DNA from: Scandinavium vulneris_A
GTDB taxonomy: Bacteria > Pseudomonadota > Gammaproteobacteria > Enterobacterales > Enterobacteriaceae
NCBI GenBank assembly: GCA_046518185.1
Contig: JBKGRZ010000001.1
Span: 1,612,001-1,676,000 of the forward strand
DNA: 64,000 nucleotides
Direction of reading: 5' to 3'
Shown here: piece after piece, positions 34,434-44,207 of the stretch
How the letters are laid out: every line of letters starts with the position of its first letter
How positions within the stretch are numbered: the stretch's first letter is position 1
Notes under the pieces: generated by a model
Seen by the model: only the letters and a program-made list of their open reading frames with translations
What the model was told of the DNA's origin: nothing
Database searches by the model: none
Program-made: the position numbers and the translations under genes

Positions 34434-37292
34434 TTACCAGGTATATTTCACGCCCACATTTGCAGACCAATCCTGCTCAACGTCGCCGCCGCCCAGGTAG
34501 TTAGCATCGGTATATGCGCTAAATTTCTTGGTAAAGTTAAATTGTGCACCAGCACCGACACGAACCGCAGAGCCTTCAACGCCGTTGTCGATTTCATCAC
34601 CGTTCACGTTAGCACTATTATCTGAATCATCATAGACATAGGCAAGTTTGAAGTAAGGCGTAAGCGCCTGATCATCGCTATAGGTGAAGGTATAACCGGT
34701 GTCGATCCCCAGTTCATAACGCATGCTGTCATAAGACTGACCGTCCATGCGCATTTCGTTGCTCAGGCGATAATCATCACCAGACTGGAACAGACCTGAA
34801 ATTGCACCGTAAGGCGTCACATAGCCCGCAGCATTATATTTCCAGTCATAACCCAGTTTCAGGCCAAAGCCCCAGGCATCATTGGCAGTATCACCATCAA
34901 CGTACTCACCGTTACTCATGTTGGCAGTGAGGTCGTTGTTGAAGTGGCTGTAGCTCATGTTGCCGTCGAGGAACACATTGTTTGCCCAACGCGCAGAAGA
35001 GTAGATATAGGCAGACTGGCTATCCTGATCAACCTGACCCGACTCGTCGCTCATATCACCTTTGGCAAAGCCTGCTGCTGCACCAACGGTCCATTTGGCA
35101 TAGTTACCCTCAATCTGAGTATCCAGACCCACCATAATGCCGTTTACGTCCTGATCGTAATTGATCGTGCCGTTATCGCCATTAAAGTTACCGCCAAAGT
35201 AGCTCACCCAAACACCGCCGTCATCAATCAAACCATGACGCGCGTTAGTCAGACGGGTACCCAGGGTATCCTGTTGCAGGTTCCAGATATTGGTGTTTGC
35301 AGACGGAATGCTCAGCGCCATGTTGGCATAATCGGTCAGTTCACGCTGTTGCAGAACGACAGAGTTGCCCATCTGCTGAGCCTGATAGGTGTAAGCACCC
35401 AGGTCAGCTTTGTTGGCCGCGGAGAACGTCGCATTGCTGTTCTTATCATTGATATAGATAAGTTCTTTATTCTTGTACTGAGACTCAGAACCCGCACCGG
35501 TCGCATCGTTAATGCGAACTTTGTAGTTACCGGTTGCAGCAGTCACACCGTCGCCAGCATCATCAATGCTGAACTCTTCACCAGCATTATGGGTGTTGCC
35601 GTTACCATTAACGGTCAGGTGACCATCTGAGTTCATGGCGATCACGCCATAACCGTAGGTCGCATCCGACGTGTTGGTGGTGTTGGTATGGCCATTAACC
35701 AGATCGGCGTTTAATACATAGTCATTGCTATTGATATTAAACACGCCGCCATTGGTCAGTTCTACTGTATCAGTAGTCAGCGAGCGCGCATCAAAATCGT
35801 CGCCAACGATACTGAATTCCCCGCCGTTTGAAACGGTAATGGTGTTCGCATACAACTGTGCGGTTTCATCGGACAGATCAACAGTACTGTAGGTATCAAC
35901 GGTCAAATGATCGGTCTTAACAGTACCGTCAGTGCTGAGGTTCATTGCAGAACCATTAGTCAGGGTAATGGTATCCGCTAACAGACCGGAGCCATCGGCA
36001 ACTTTAACCAAAGAACCATTATTTGCGGTCAGGGTATCAACCTGAGATCCATTAACGGTATCCCATTCTGAACCGTTGTTCAGCGCAACGTTAAACACGC
36101 CGCTCTGGAAGGTCTGATCGTCAACAACATTGCCCCAATGATCATAAGTTGAATTGGGTTCAAGGCTATTGACGGCAACGTCGTACATGTTAGCCGGGAC
36201 AGTAAATTCATAATTGAAAATTGCATCCCCGACCCATTTGCTGCCGTTATTCAGCGTAATGTTCAGTTCGTCAACGTTCAGGTTGTCGTCAGTCCAGCCA
36301 CCATTGGTATCCAGCACGCCATCATCTGACGAATCATGTCCATTCGGATAGAAATTAGCGTTGAAGGTGCTGTTAAACACAACATCACCCATCAGCGTAG
36401 AATTGCTGAAGTTGACGTTGTTTTTCATTGCATAATCAGATGCCGCACTGTCGGCGAAAGAGAGAGCAACGTCATTCGCGCCGCCCTTACCGGTGTAATC
36501 ACTTGGCTCTTCTGAATTACCATACCAACCGTCATTTTCCAGCGCAGTATATGAACCAGAAGTTACAGTCGAGTCAGTTACAGCAATGTTGTTATCCCAG
36601 GTATGGGAATCAGTGGTGTAATCAGCGTTGCTGGTGTCACCTTGTGACAGAGCGATGCCCGCAACATGTGAGTTGCCGCTGATATTGATATTGCTTTCAA
36701 CATCCAGCGTAACCGCCGTGCCGATATCAGCGAAGCCCAGACGATGATCTTTGGTTTTCCCTTTGTCAGCATCCAGGTAGGAATCGGTAAAGTAGAAATA
36801 CTCGTAATCATCGTCAATCGTTGAATTGGCAATATTCAGAGTAAATACATCACCATCATTCCATTTGTAATCAACAGTGGTACCGTTATTCCAGCCGTAA
36901 CCATTGGTATCGACATCACCATCGCCGTTACTGCCGTAAACTTTTCCGGAAGTAATCATGCCATGAATAGTGGAGTTGGATATATTCAGCGTATTATCTG
37001 TACCCGCTGCATAGTCATTATTCAGGTAATATGTTGAAACAACGCCATTTACGACATCACCATTGAAGTTCTGATCATAGGTACCGTTTGCTGCATTATT
37101 ATAAATATAACCACTGTAACCCACATAATTGAGAGGGTCGATATTGCCCCAATCACCCCAGCTATAAGCGGTATTGGCGTCATCGTGGTAAGTGAAAGTA
37201 TCATAAATTTCTGCATTTGCCTGAGAAGCGATTGCCAAAGTGCAGGCTAATGCTATTTGTGATAGCGCAGTTTTATTTTTCCATGAGTGCAT
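34434..37292 (-). CDS. type V autotransporter with pertactin-like passenger
   Basis: 952 residues. Extended signal peptide about 1-27 (TALSQIALACTLAIASQANA). The passenger (28 to about 650) is acidic and rich in Asn, Asp, Thr and Tyr, with short beta-helix repeats such as LNISNSTIHG, LNIANSTIDD, LTNGSAMNLS and LTNGGVFNINS. The C-terminal barrel (about 680-952) has strands typical of the family (DGGVWVSYFGGNFNG, GYDWKYNAAGYVTPYGAISG) and the terminal VGVKYTW. It should be displayed on the outer surface or cleaved. It occupies the yaiT position next to hemB; in E. coli K-12 that gene is broken, here it is complete. The ligand is unknown. Confidence 0.88.
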   Translation of the reverse strand: MHSWKNKTALSQIALACTLAIASQANAEIYDTFTYHDDANTAYSWGDWGNIDPLNYVGYSGYIYNNAANGTYDQNFNGDVVNGVVSTYYLNNDYAAGTDNTLNISNSTIHGMITSGKVYGSNGDGDVDTNGYGWNNGTTVDYKWNDGDVFTLNIANSTIDDDYEYFYFTDSYLDADKGKTKDHRLGFADIGTAVTLDVESNINISGNSHVAGIALSQGDTSNADYTTDSHTWDNNIAVTDSTVTSGSYTALENDGWYGNSEEPSDYTGKGGANDVALSFADSAASDYAMKNNVNFSNSTLMGDVVFNSTFNANFYPNGHDSSDDGVLDTNGGWTDDNLNVDELNITLNNGSKWVGDAIFNYEFTVPANMYDVAVNSLEPNSTYDHWGNVVDDQTFQSGVFNVALNNGSEWDTVNGSQVDTLTANNGSLVKVADGSGLLADTITLTNGSAMNLSTDGTVKTDHLTVDTYSTVDLSDETAQLYANTITVSNGGEFSIVGDDFDARSLTTDTVELTNGGVFNINSNDYVLNADLVNGHTNTTNTSDATYGYGVIAMNSDGHLTVNGNGNTHNAGEEFSIDDAGDGVTAATGNYKVRINDATGAGSESQYKNKELIYINDKNSNATFSAANKADLGAYTYQAQQMGNSVVLQQRELTDYANMALSIPSANTNIWNLQQDTLGTRLTNARHGLIDDGGVWVSYFGGNFNGDNGTINYDQDVNGIMVGLDTQIEGNYAKWTVGAAAGFAKGDMSDESGQVDQDSQSAYIYSSARWANNVFLDGNMSYSHFNNDLTANMSNGEYVDGDTANDAWGFGLKLGYDWKYNAAGYVTPYGAISGLFQSGDDYRLSNEMRMDGQSYDSMRYELGIDTGYTFTYSDDQALTPYFKLAYVYDDSDNSANVNGDEIDNGVEGSAVRVGAGAQFNFTKKFSAYTDANYLGGGDVEQDWSANVGVKYTW

Positions 37293-37675
37293 CTGTCATC
37301 CCTCCCAGGGACGTAATTTCGTTAATCCATCAAAACAAATTAGAATTGCCGGGGGATTATGCTTTCGCGTGATGCAATAGTTCAATTATTCTCTGCGGAA
37401 AGTTTGATTGTGGACAATCCCATAAAAAATACAAACAAATATAAAAATGAGAGGCGAATCACGGTAACACTTACTGTCTCCATTCACATGAATAACAAAC
37501 ATCACACCCATAAAATTCTGCTATTAGTTCCGTTATTAAACCGTTAAAACCCATTTGATATATATATACATCCTAAGATTAAAATACGACGAATACATAA
37601 CCACCACTTTCGTGAAACATTACCTCCCTGGTTAGGGTAAACTCATGTGATTGTCCCATTAACATCAGGCCTATC
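37293..37675. other. autotransporter-hemB divergent intergenic region (383 bp)
   Basis: AT-rich. It should hold the two promoters. Near hemB the string CTGGTTAGGGTAAACT precedes the start. I see no coding sequence I trust; the 62-codon frame at 37359 is probably chance. Confidence 0.5.
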
Positions 37676-38650
37676 ATGACAGATTTGATCACTCGCCCTC
37701 GCCGCCTGCGCAAATCCGCTGCGCTGCGCGCTATGTTTGAAGAGACATCACTGACCCTTAACGATCTGGTGCTGCCTATCTTTGTTGAAGAAGAGATTGA
37801 CGACTACAAGGCTATCGAAGCGATGCCTGGCGTCATGCGTATCCCGGAAAAACATCTTGCCCGCGAGATAGAACGCATTGCCAATGCAGGGATCCGCTCA
37901 GTGATGACCTTCGGTATCTCTCACCATACCGATGCCACCGGCAGCGACGCGTGGAAAGAAGATGGCCTGGTGGCGCGCATGTCGCGAATTTGCAAGCAAA
38001 CCGTGCCAGAAATGATTGTCATGTCGGATACCTGCTTCTGCGAGTACACCTCGCACGGTCACTGTGGCGTGTTGTGCGATCATGGCGTAGATAACGATTT
38101 AACGCTGGCGAATCTCGGCAAGCAAGCGGTGGTCGCCGCTGCGGCAGGCGCTGATTTCATTGCCCCATCGGCAGCGATGGACGGTCAGGTTCAGGCGATT
38201 CGTCAGGCGCTGGACGCCGCCGGATTTACCGACACCGCCATCATGTCTTACTCCACCAAGTTCGCATCGTCCTTCTATGGTCCGTTCCGTGAAGCTGCCG
38301 GGACTGCGCTGAAAGGCGATCGTAAAACCTATCAGATGAACCCGTTAAACCGCCGTGAAGCGATCCGTGAATCACTTCTCGACGAAGCGCAAGGCGCAGA
38401 TTGCCTGATGGTCAAACCGGCAGGTGCCTATCTGGACATTCTGCGTGATATCCGGGAACGGACAGAATTACCACTCGGGGCTTATCAGGTGAGCGGTGAA
38501 TACGCGATGATCAAGTTTGCCGCACAGGCGGGCGCTATCGACGAAGAAAAAGTGGTTCTGGAAAGTCTGGGCGCGATTAAGCGTGCGGGGGCGGACCTGA
38601 TCTTCAGCTATTTCGCGCTCGATCTGGCTGAGAAGAAAATTCTGCGTTAA
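37676..38650 (+). CDS. hemB: porphobilinogen synthase (delta-aminolevulinic acid dehydratase)
   Basis: 324 residues (E. coli 324). Metal site MSDTCFCEYTSHGHCGVLCD; Schiff-base Lys in SYSTKFASSFYGPF (about 195) and in LMVKPAGAYLDI (about 247). It condenses two ALA molecules to porphobilinogen in tetrapyrrole synthesis. Convergent with tauD. Confidence 0.98.
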   Translation: MTDLITRPRRLRKSAALRAMFEETSLTLNDLVLPIFVEEEIDDYKAIEAMPGVMRIPEKHLAREIERIANAGIRSVMTFGISHHTDATGSDAWKEDGLVARMSRICKQTVPEMIVMSDTCFCEYTSHGHCGVLCDHGVDNDLTLANLGKQAVVAAAAGADFIAPSAAMDGQVQAIRQALDAAGFTDTAIMSYSTKFASSFYGPFREAAGTALKGDRKTYQMNPLNRREAIRESLLDEAQGADCLMVKPAGAYLDILRDIRERTELPLGAYQVSGEYAMIKFAAQAGAIDEEKVVLESLGAIKRAGADLIFSYFALDLAEKKILR

Positions 38651-38656
38651 TTCGCC

Positions 38657-38690
38657 AGCCCGGCGGCATTGCGTCGCCGGGCTAGTCTTC
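38657..38690. terminator. bidirectional terminator between hemB and tauD
   Basis: AGCCCGGCG (38657-38665) and CGCCGGGCT (38675-38683) form a strong stem between convergent genes. Confidence 0.8.
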
Positions 38691-38695
38691 CATCA

Positions 38696-39547
38696 TTAAC
38701 TGGCCCGATAAAACGGCCTATCCCCAAGAATGGTCGCACGATGCATAATTCGCCGCTGCGGCAGATAATCCGCGTTAGCGTAATGCTGCGTCACCCGATT
38801 ATCCCAAATCGCCACATCCCCTTCTTGCCAGCGCCAGCGGACCTGAAACTCCGGTTTTGTCACGTGGGCGAATAAAAAGCCCAGCAGCGCCTCGCTCTCT
38901 TTATCGGTCACGTCCACAATCCGGGTGGTAAACCCTTCATTGACAAACAACGCCTGCTTGCCGGTTACCGGATGCGTACGCACCACCGGATGCAGCAACG
39001 GCGGATTTTTTGCCACCGCATTCAGCCAGCGTTGATGCTCTGCTTCACTCTTCAGATGCTTCCACTCCGGGAAGGATTTACGGAAATCATGCTCGGCCCG
39101 TAAGCCGCTCAGCAGCGCTTTCAGCGGGGCGGAGAGTGCCTCATACGCCGCAATCCCGCTGGTCCACAAGGTATCTCCCCCATTTTCCGGGAGTTGTTTA
39201 GCCGCGAGAATCGCCCCGGCGGGCGGCGTATCGATAAAGGTCACATCGGTATGCCAGTTATCGTTATCCGGCGGATTATCGTGGTGCGTATCGAGCACGA
39301 TAATTTCTTCCACGCCTTCGGCATGCGGATACACCGGGTGAATGTGTAGATCACCGAAACGCAGCGCCAGACCGCGCTGCTGCTGTGGGGTAATCGGCTG
39401 CTCACGGAGGAAAACCACCTGATGGCGCAGCACCGCGTGATACAGCTGTTCAAACTGGTTATCGCTTAACGGACGGGTTAATTCCAGCCCGGAAACCTGC
39501 GCGCCAATATAGGGCCCTAATGGGCTAATGCTCAAACGTTCACTCAT
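38696..39547 (-). CDS. tauD: taurine dioxygenase
   Basis: 283 residues from the ATG at 39547, which overlaps the tauC stop. Fe(II)/2-oxoglutarate dioxygenase: H99 and D101 in NDNWHTDVTFIDTP, distal His in RIMHRATI. It releases sulfite from taurine during sulfate starvation. Longer reading in the frame covers tauC and is not real. Confidence 0.98.
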   Translation of the reverse strand: MSERLSISPLGPYIGAQVSGLELTRPLSDNQFEQLYHAVLRHQVVFLREQPITPQQQRGLALRFGDLHIHPVYPHAEGVEEIIVLDTHHDNPPDNDNWHTDVTFIDTPPAGAILAAKQLPENGGDTLWTSGIAAYEALSAPLKALLSGLRAEHDFRKSFPEWKHLKSEAEHQRWLNAVAKNPPLLHPVVRTHPVTGKQALFVNEGFTTRIVDVTDKESEALLGFLFAHVTKPEFQVRWRWQEGDVAIWDNRVTQHYANADYLPQRRIMHRATILGDRPFYRAS

Positions 39548-40371
39548 GCCATTTCTCCATGCCACGGCGTCAGGCGGCGTTGCAACGCCCGCAGCCCCAA
39601 TTCTAAAGCGAAAGCGATAACGGCAATCACCGCGATCCCGGCTAAAACCACATCGGTCGCCAGAAACTCCCCGGCGGATTGCACCATAAACCCTAACCCG
39701 CGGGTGGCGGCGATAAGCTCTGCCGCCACCAGCGTGGACCAACCCACCCCGAGCCCGATGCGTAATCCGGTCAGGATCTCCGGCAGCGCGCCCGGTAAAA
39801 TCACATACCAGAGGATTTGCGTCCGGCTGGCACCTAACGACTGCGCCGCCCGCAGGCGAACCTGCTGTGCGCTTTTCACGCCTGCCAGGGCCGACATCGC
39901 CACCGGCGCGAATATCGCCAGATAGATAAGCAAGATCTTCGAGGTCTCGCCGATACCAAACCAGATAACCATCAGCGGTAAATAGGCCAGCGGCGGAATC
40001 GGTCGATACAGTTCAATTAGCGGATCGAGAATGCCGCGCACCGTAGGGCTCAGCCCCATGGCGATCCCAACGGGAATGCCGATCGTTACTGCCGCCAGCA
40101 GCGCAATCAGAATGCGCGTCAGGCTCGCCGCCAGATGCTGCCACAGCGTGGCATCCATAAATCCCTGCGGCCCGGCGATAGTGAGCAGTTTTTGCAGCAC
40201 CTGCCCCGGCGGGGGCAGAAACAGTGGGGCAATAAGCTGTAAGGCAGTAACTGCCCACCACAGCGCCAGCAGTATCGCCAACGTGGAAAGACTCAGCGTC
40301 AGATGACGCGAAAGCGGCCAGCGCCAGCTGAAGGTCAATCGGCGCGGTTTATCGTTCGCCACAACGCTCAT
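39544..40371 (-). CDS. tauC: taurine ABC transporter permease
   Basis: 275 residues, six helices, the E. coli length. The coupling motif EAA---G is visible as SLGASRTQILWYVILPGALPEI. Overlaps tauB by four bases and tauD by four bases. Confidence 0.97.
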   Translation of the reverse strand: MSVVANDKPRRLTFSWRWPLSRHLTLSLSTLAILLALWWAVTALQLIAPLFLPPPGQVLQKLLTIAGPQGFMDATLWQHLAASLTRILIALLAAVTIGIPVGIAMGLSPTVRGILDPLIELYRPIPPLAYLPLMVIWFGIGETSKILLIYLAIFAPVAMSALAGVKSAQQVRLRAAQSLGASRTQILWYVILPGALPEILTGLRIGLGVGWSTLVAAELIAATRGLGFMVQSAGEFLATDVVLAGIAVIAVIAFALELGLRALQRRLTPWHGEMA

Positions 40372-41135
40372 GAGAAAGCCTCCCGATGTTCAAACACGCG
40401 GCTCAGCACGTATTCGCGCTGGGCAATAAACTGTGGGCTGGACTTGATGCTGCGACAGGATTCCCCGGCGACAAAACGGCGGGCGAAATCCAGCGACAGC
40501 CGTTCGGTCACTTTCCCCGGCCCTGCGGAAAGCAGTACCAGATCGGTAGCCATAAACACCGCTTCTTCGATGTCATGAGTTATCAGCAGCACCTGTTTAC
40601 CGGTTTCATGCCACAGGCGCAGGAGCAGGGTTTGCATTTGTTCCCGGGTAAAGGCATCCAGCGCACCAAAGGGCTCATCGAGCAGTAATAGCTGAGGATC
40701 GGCCGCCAGTGCGCGGGCGATCCCCACCCGCTGACGTTGCCCGCCGGAAAGCTGCCAGATGAAACGTTTTTCCGCCCCTTCCAGCCCCACTTTCTTCAGC
40801 ATTTGCCGGGCAATCTCCAGCCGCGCGGGCTTATCCCAGCCCGCCAGCTGCAGACCAAATGCCACGTTATCCTGCACGTTGCGCCATGGCAGCAGCCCTT
40901 CATTCTGAAACACCACCCCGCGTTCAGCGCCTGGTCCGTTAACCGCCACGCCGTTCAGGGTAATGCTCCCGGAGTGATACGGCAGGAACCCGGCCACCAG
41001 ATTCAGCAGCGTGGTTTTACCGCTACCCGACGGACCGAGCACCACCAGCAGTTCACCGCGATCGACGCTGAGCGAAATGTCCTCCAGCACCGGTTTTCCG
41101 CCGTAGTCGGCGCTGAGATGGGAGAGTTGCAGCAT
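40368..41135 (-). CDS. tauB: taurine ABC transporter ATP-binding protein
   Basis: 255 residues. Walker A GPSGSGKTTLLNLVAG, signature LSGGQRQRVGIARAL, Walker B LLLLDEPFGALDAF and switch His THDIEEAVFMA. Energises taurine import with TauA and TauC. 11 bases after tauA. Confidence 0.98.
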   Translation of the reverse strand: MLQLSHLSADYGGKPVLEDISLSVDRGELLVVLGPSGSGKTTLLNLVAGFLPYHSGSITLNGVAVNGPGAERGVVFQNEGLLPWRNVQDNVAFGLQLAGWDKPARLEIARQMLKKVGLEGAEKRFIWQLSGGQRQRVGIARALAADPQLLLLDEPFGALDAFTREQMQTLLLRLWHETGKQVLLITHDIEEAVFMATDLVLLSAGPGKVTERLSLDFARRFVAGESCRSIKSSPQFIAQREYVLSRVFEHREAFS

Positions 41136-41146
41136 GGTGGCCTCCG

Positions 41147-42109
41147 TTATTTCACAAATTTGTCGGTCACATACTGGCTGTAATCGGCGGCAACGGCGGG
41201 CACTTTGCCCTGCTCTTTCAGGAACTGAGCGGTATCCACAATCGCTTTGTTCACCGGGCCATTAAGCTGCTGTGCCTGCTGGCTGGCGGTCAGATAGGTG
41301 TTGCCTTTGACCAGCCCCGGCACGTCGGCTTCCGGCACGCCGCTCAGCTTCGCCAGCTTTTGCAGATTGGCCTGCTGTTGCAGCCAGCTGTCGGGGTTAT
41401 CGATATAAGGACGCTGGGCTTCAATCGCACTACGGGCAAAGGCTTTGACCACCTCAGGGTGCTGTTGAGCAAAATCTTTACGCACCACCCACACATCCAG
41501 GGTCGGCGCCCCCCACTGGCCCACTTTGGCTGAATCCGTCAGCACCGTGCCGTCTTTTTCCAGCGCGTTGACGGCGGGTGCCCATACATAGGCCCCGTCG
41601 ATATCTCCGCGCTGCCAGGCGGCGACAATCGCCGGGGGCTGCAGATTCACAATTTGGACCTGATTTGGTTTGATGCCCCAGTGTTTCAGCGCGGCCAGCA
41701 GGCTGTAGTGGGTGGTGGAGATAAACGGCACGGCGATGCGTTTGCCAATCAAATCTTCCGGCTTAGTGATGTTCTTCTTCACCACCAGCGCTTCGGAATT
41801 GCCGAGCTGTGAGGCGAGCAGGAACACTTCAATCGGCACCTGCTGACTGGCGGCGACCGCCAGCGGGCTGGAGCCGATATTGCCGATTTGCACATCGCCG
41901 GAGGCCAGCGCACGCACCACGCTCGCCCCGCTGTCGAACTTCCGCCAGTCGACGGTCGCCCCGCTCTCTTTCGCAAAGGTGTTATCAGCTTGGGCGACTT
42001 TGGCAGGCTCGGCGGATGTCTGGTAAGCGACGGTGACGTTTACCGCCTGTGCCTGGAAGGTGATGACGGCCAATGCGGCCAGGAATGAAAGATGCGATAC
42101 GCGTGCCAT
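41147..42109 (-). CDS. tauA: taurine-binding periplasmic protein
   Basis: 320 residues from the ATG at 42109, the E. coli length. Signal peptide about 1-22 (LAALAVITFQAQA) then VNVTVAYQTSAEPAKVAQ. It captures taurine for TauBC. In E. coli expression needs Cbl and CysB; no site is claimed here. Confidence 0.97.
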   Translation of the reverse strand: MARVSHLSFLAALAVITFQAQAVNVTVAYQTSAEPAKVAQADNTFAKESGATVDWRKFDSGASVVRALASGDVQIGNIGSSPLAVAASQQVPIEVFLLASQLGNSEALVVKKNITKPEDLIGKRIAVPFISTTHYSLLAALKHWGIKPNQVQIVNLQPPAIVAAWQRGDIDGAYVWAPAVNALEKDGTVLTDSAKVGQWGAPTLDVWVVRKDFAQQHPEVVKAFARSAIEAQRPYIDNPDSWLQQQANLQKLAKLSGVPEADVPGLVKGNTYLTASQQAQQLNGPVNKAIVDTAQFLKEQGKVPAVAADYSQYVTDKFVK

Positions 42110-42675
42110 GGTGACTGCTCCCCTTGTTGTCATGGGCGCAGTATTTCCGGCAGCGCAAAATTGATAAAGGAATTAAAAATTCTGGCTAATGCCATTCTGT
42201 TTTTAGAAAAAAACTGGCAAAGCTTATTCGTTCTTACGCACCAGAGCCAACTTTCCCCGACGACGAGAAAGCAGCGGATGGGGTGTGGTTATCAAAAAAA
42301 GAAAGGGTCGCCAGGCCATACGGACCTCCTGCATCACTTTCTTTCAGCATGTGCCGCCCATAACGAACTTGCCGTCAGCCAAAGGCCTGATTGCATGGGG
42401 GAGCTTCACCCTTTCGCCTCAGCCCCTGCCGTGGTGCAGGGTTGAGGAGGGCGTTTTTTACTGGCTGATCAATTACTCCTGCCAAAATTTATTTTTGAAT
42501 TAATTTTCGCTTCCCACTTAAATAATAACCACTTCGTTTTAAAAATAACCATCATAATTTAATTTTGAATTACTGTGAATTTGTTCAAAGGCAAACTTTA
42601 TGGTCTTCTGTACCCTGAAGGATACTTCCCCAACGTGCTATCTCCAATTCTGTTTTATTGCAGGAGTTTTAAATC
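42110..42675. other. tauA-DUF3302 intergenic region (566 bp)
   Basis: Divergent genes. The left part should hold the tauA promoter, the right part the promoter of the DUF3302 gene (AT-rich to 42600, AGGAG at 42661). Between them is a strong hairpin plus T-run at 42414-42458 with no gene before it. The frames at 42092 and 42285 look non-coding. Confidence 0.5.
42414..42458 (+). terminator. orphan intrinsic terminator in the tauA upstream region
   Basis: CCTCAGCCCCTGC pairs with GCAGGGTTGAGG around CGTGGT (one small bulge), continuing to AGGGCG and then six T's. It terminates rightward transcription, but no gene ends before it, so it could close a small RNA or stop transcription from the tauA side. 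Confidence 0.65.
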
Positions 42676-43053
42676 ATGCCCCTGGACTATGTCGCCCTGG
42701 CAATACTGACTGCGGTGATTCTTATTTTGTTTTACGGAATTATCGCTATCCACGATATTCCTTATGAAATTGCAAAGAAACGTAATCATCCCCATCAGGA
42801 TGCGATTCATTATGCGGGCTGGGTAAGCCTGTTCACGCTACATGCGCTGTGGCCATTCCTGTGGATCTGGGCGACGCTCTGGCGTGACGACAGGGGCTGG
42901 GGAATGCATCGAATCAGCGAGGACCAACAGAGTATGCATCAGCAAATTGCGCACCTGTTGATGCAGATGGATCAGTTAAAAACCGAGCTAAACGACATCA
43001 AAAATGTAAGTAAAATTTCTCAACCGACGGTTATTAACAAGGAGGAAAAATAA
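42676..43053 (+). CDS. DUF3302 inner-membrane protein (YiaW/YibI-like)
   Basis: 125 residues. A membrane segment at about 5-27 (LAILTAVILILFYGIIAIHD) and a second at 52-72 (HYAGWVSLFTLHALWPFLWIW), and a charged C-terminal coil. The string IHDIPYEIAKKRNHPH is the DUF3302 signature shared with E. coli YiaW and YibI. Stop overlaps the next start (TAATG). In E. coli this protein always accompanies a HlyD-type protein (YiaV or YibH), as here. Confidence 0.85.
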   Translation: MPLDYVALAILTAVILILFYGIIAIHDIPYEIAKKRNHPHQDAIHYAGWVSLFTLHALWPFLWIWATLWRDDRGWGMHRISEDQQSMHQQIAHLLMQMDQLKTELNDIKNVSKISQPTVINKEEK

Positions 43054-44195
43054 TGGAAACATTATTATTGCTTTGTTACGCCGCATGCTGCGTGGTTATT
43101 TTTAAAGTATTTAAGATTCCTCTGAATAAATGGACGGTACCAACCGCCGTACTTGGAGGAATTATTTTTATCTCGGTGGTTATTCTGGTGATGAACTATA
43201 ACTACCCATTCAGTAATGTCGGCAAGCAGGCCTACCAGACGGTGCCGATTGTCTCTCAGGTTCGTGGCCGGGTGATTGACGTCCCGGTTAAACCGAACGT
43301 GATGCTGAAAGAGGGCGATGTTCTGTTCCGCATCGATCCTACGCCATTCCAGGCCAAAGTGGACGATCTGCGGGCGCAGGTGAAAGAAGCCAGTCAGAAC
43401 GCGCTGTCGCTGGATTCCGGACTTAAGCAGGCGCAAGCCTCACTCAGCAAAGCCATTGCCGACCGCGACAAAGCACAACGTGAGTTTGCCCGTTATAACG
43501 AAGGCCACGCCAAAGGCGCGTTTTCCGATCAGATGGTCGATACCCGTCGCCAGACGTACAAAGCGACCGAAGCCGCCGTCACCGCCGCACAGGCGCAGGT
43601 TGAACAGGCCAAAAACAATCTGAACTCAGTGGTGAACGGGCAAAATACCAAAGTTGCCTCATTGTTAGCACAACTGCGTAAAGCCGAGTTTAAGCTCGAT
43701 AATACCGTGGTGCGCGCCCCGGCGGCGGGTTACGTCAGTACCGTCGGTCTGCGTGAGGGCACCATGTCCACCGCGCTGGGTCTGGCACCGGTAATGACGT
43801 TTGTGCCGGTCGATGCCGAATCACAGAAGATGTACGTGGCGGCCTTCCGTCAGAACTCGGTTCAGCGGCTACAGCCTGGCTACCAGGCAGAGCTGATGTT
43901 CCCATCGATTCCGGGCACCGTGTTCAGTGGCGAAGTCGTCGAAGTGCTGCCCGCGATTGGTGAGAGCCAGTTCCAGGGCCAGGGCAAACTATTGACCACT
44001 GCGGATGTGGCCAATCAGGGCCGGGTGCTGGTTAAGGTCAGAGCCACCGATCCGCGTCTGGAAGAGTATCAATTGCCGCAGGGTTCGCAGGTCGAAATCG
44101 CTATCTACTCCGGCCACTTCAAAGAGCTGTCGCTGATTCGTAAGATTTTGATCCGCATGGCAAGCTGGGAAAACTACGTCTTCCTCGACCACTAA
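43053..44195 (+). CDS. HlyD/EmrA-family membrane fusion protein (YiaV/YibH-like)
   Basis: 380 residues; GGAGG 7 bases upstream. Two N-terminal hydrophobic segments (about 3-18 and 28-48) anchor it. The periplasmic part has a biotinyl-lipoyl-like half (SQVRGRVIDVPVKPN), a coiled hairpin (about 100-205) and the second half (VVRAPAAGYVSTVGLREGT). Ends with KILIRMASWENYVFLDH, conserved in the family. It should bridge an inner-membrane pump to the envelope, but no pump gene is adjacent. Substrate unknown. Confidence 0.88.
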   Translation: METLLLLCYAACCVVIFKVFKIPLNKWTVPTAVLGGIIFISVVILVMNYNYPFSNVGKQAYQTVPIVSQVRGRVIDVPVKPNVMLKEGDVLFRIDPTPFQAKVDDLRAQVKEASQNALSLDSGLKQAQASLSKAIADRDKAQREFARYNEGHAKGAFSDQMVDTRRQTYKATEAAVTAAQAQVEQAKNNLNSVVNGQNTKVASLLAQLRKAEFKLDNTVVRAPAAGYVSTVGLREGTMSTALGLAPVMTFVPVDAESQKMYVAAFRQNSVQRLQPGYQAELMFPSIPGTVFSGEVVEVLPAIGESQFQGQGKLLTTADVANQGRVLVKVRATDPRLEEYQLPQGSQVEIAIYSGHFKELSLIRKILIRMASWENYVFLDH

Positions 44196-44207
44196 TCCGC
44201 ACTCCGT

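Noticed and set aside
37359..37547. 62-codon frame between the autotransporter and hemB
   Set aside because: AT-rich intergenic sequence; composition unlike coding sequence here.
38696..39742. Longer tauD frame reaching into tauC
   Set aside because: The extra residues are tauC read in another frame; the ATG at 39547 gives the standard 283 residues.
42092..42445. 117-codon frame upstream of tauA
   Set aside because: Overlaps the tauA start region, no similarity, poor composition and no ribosome site.
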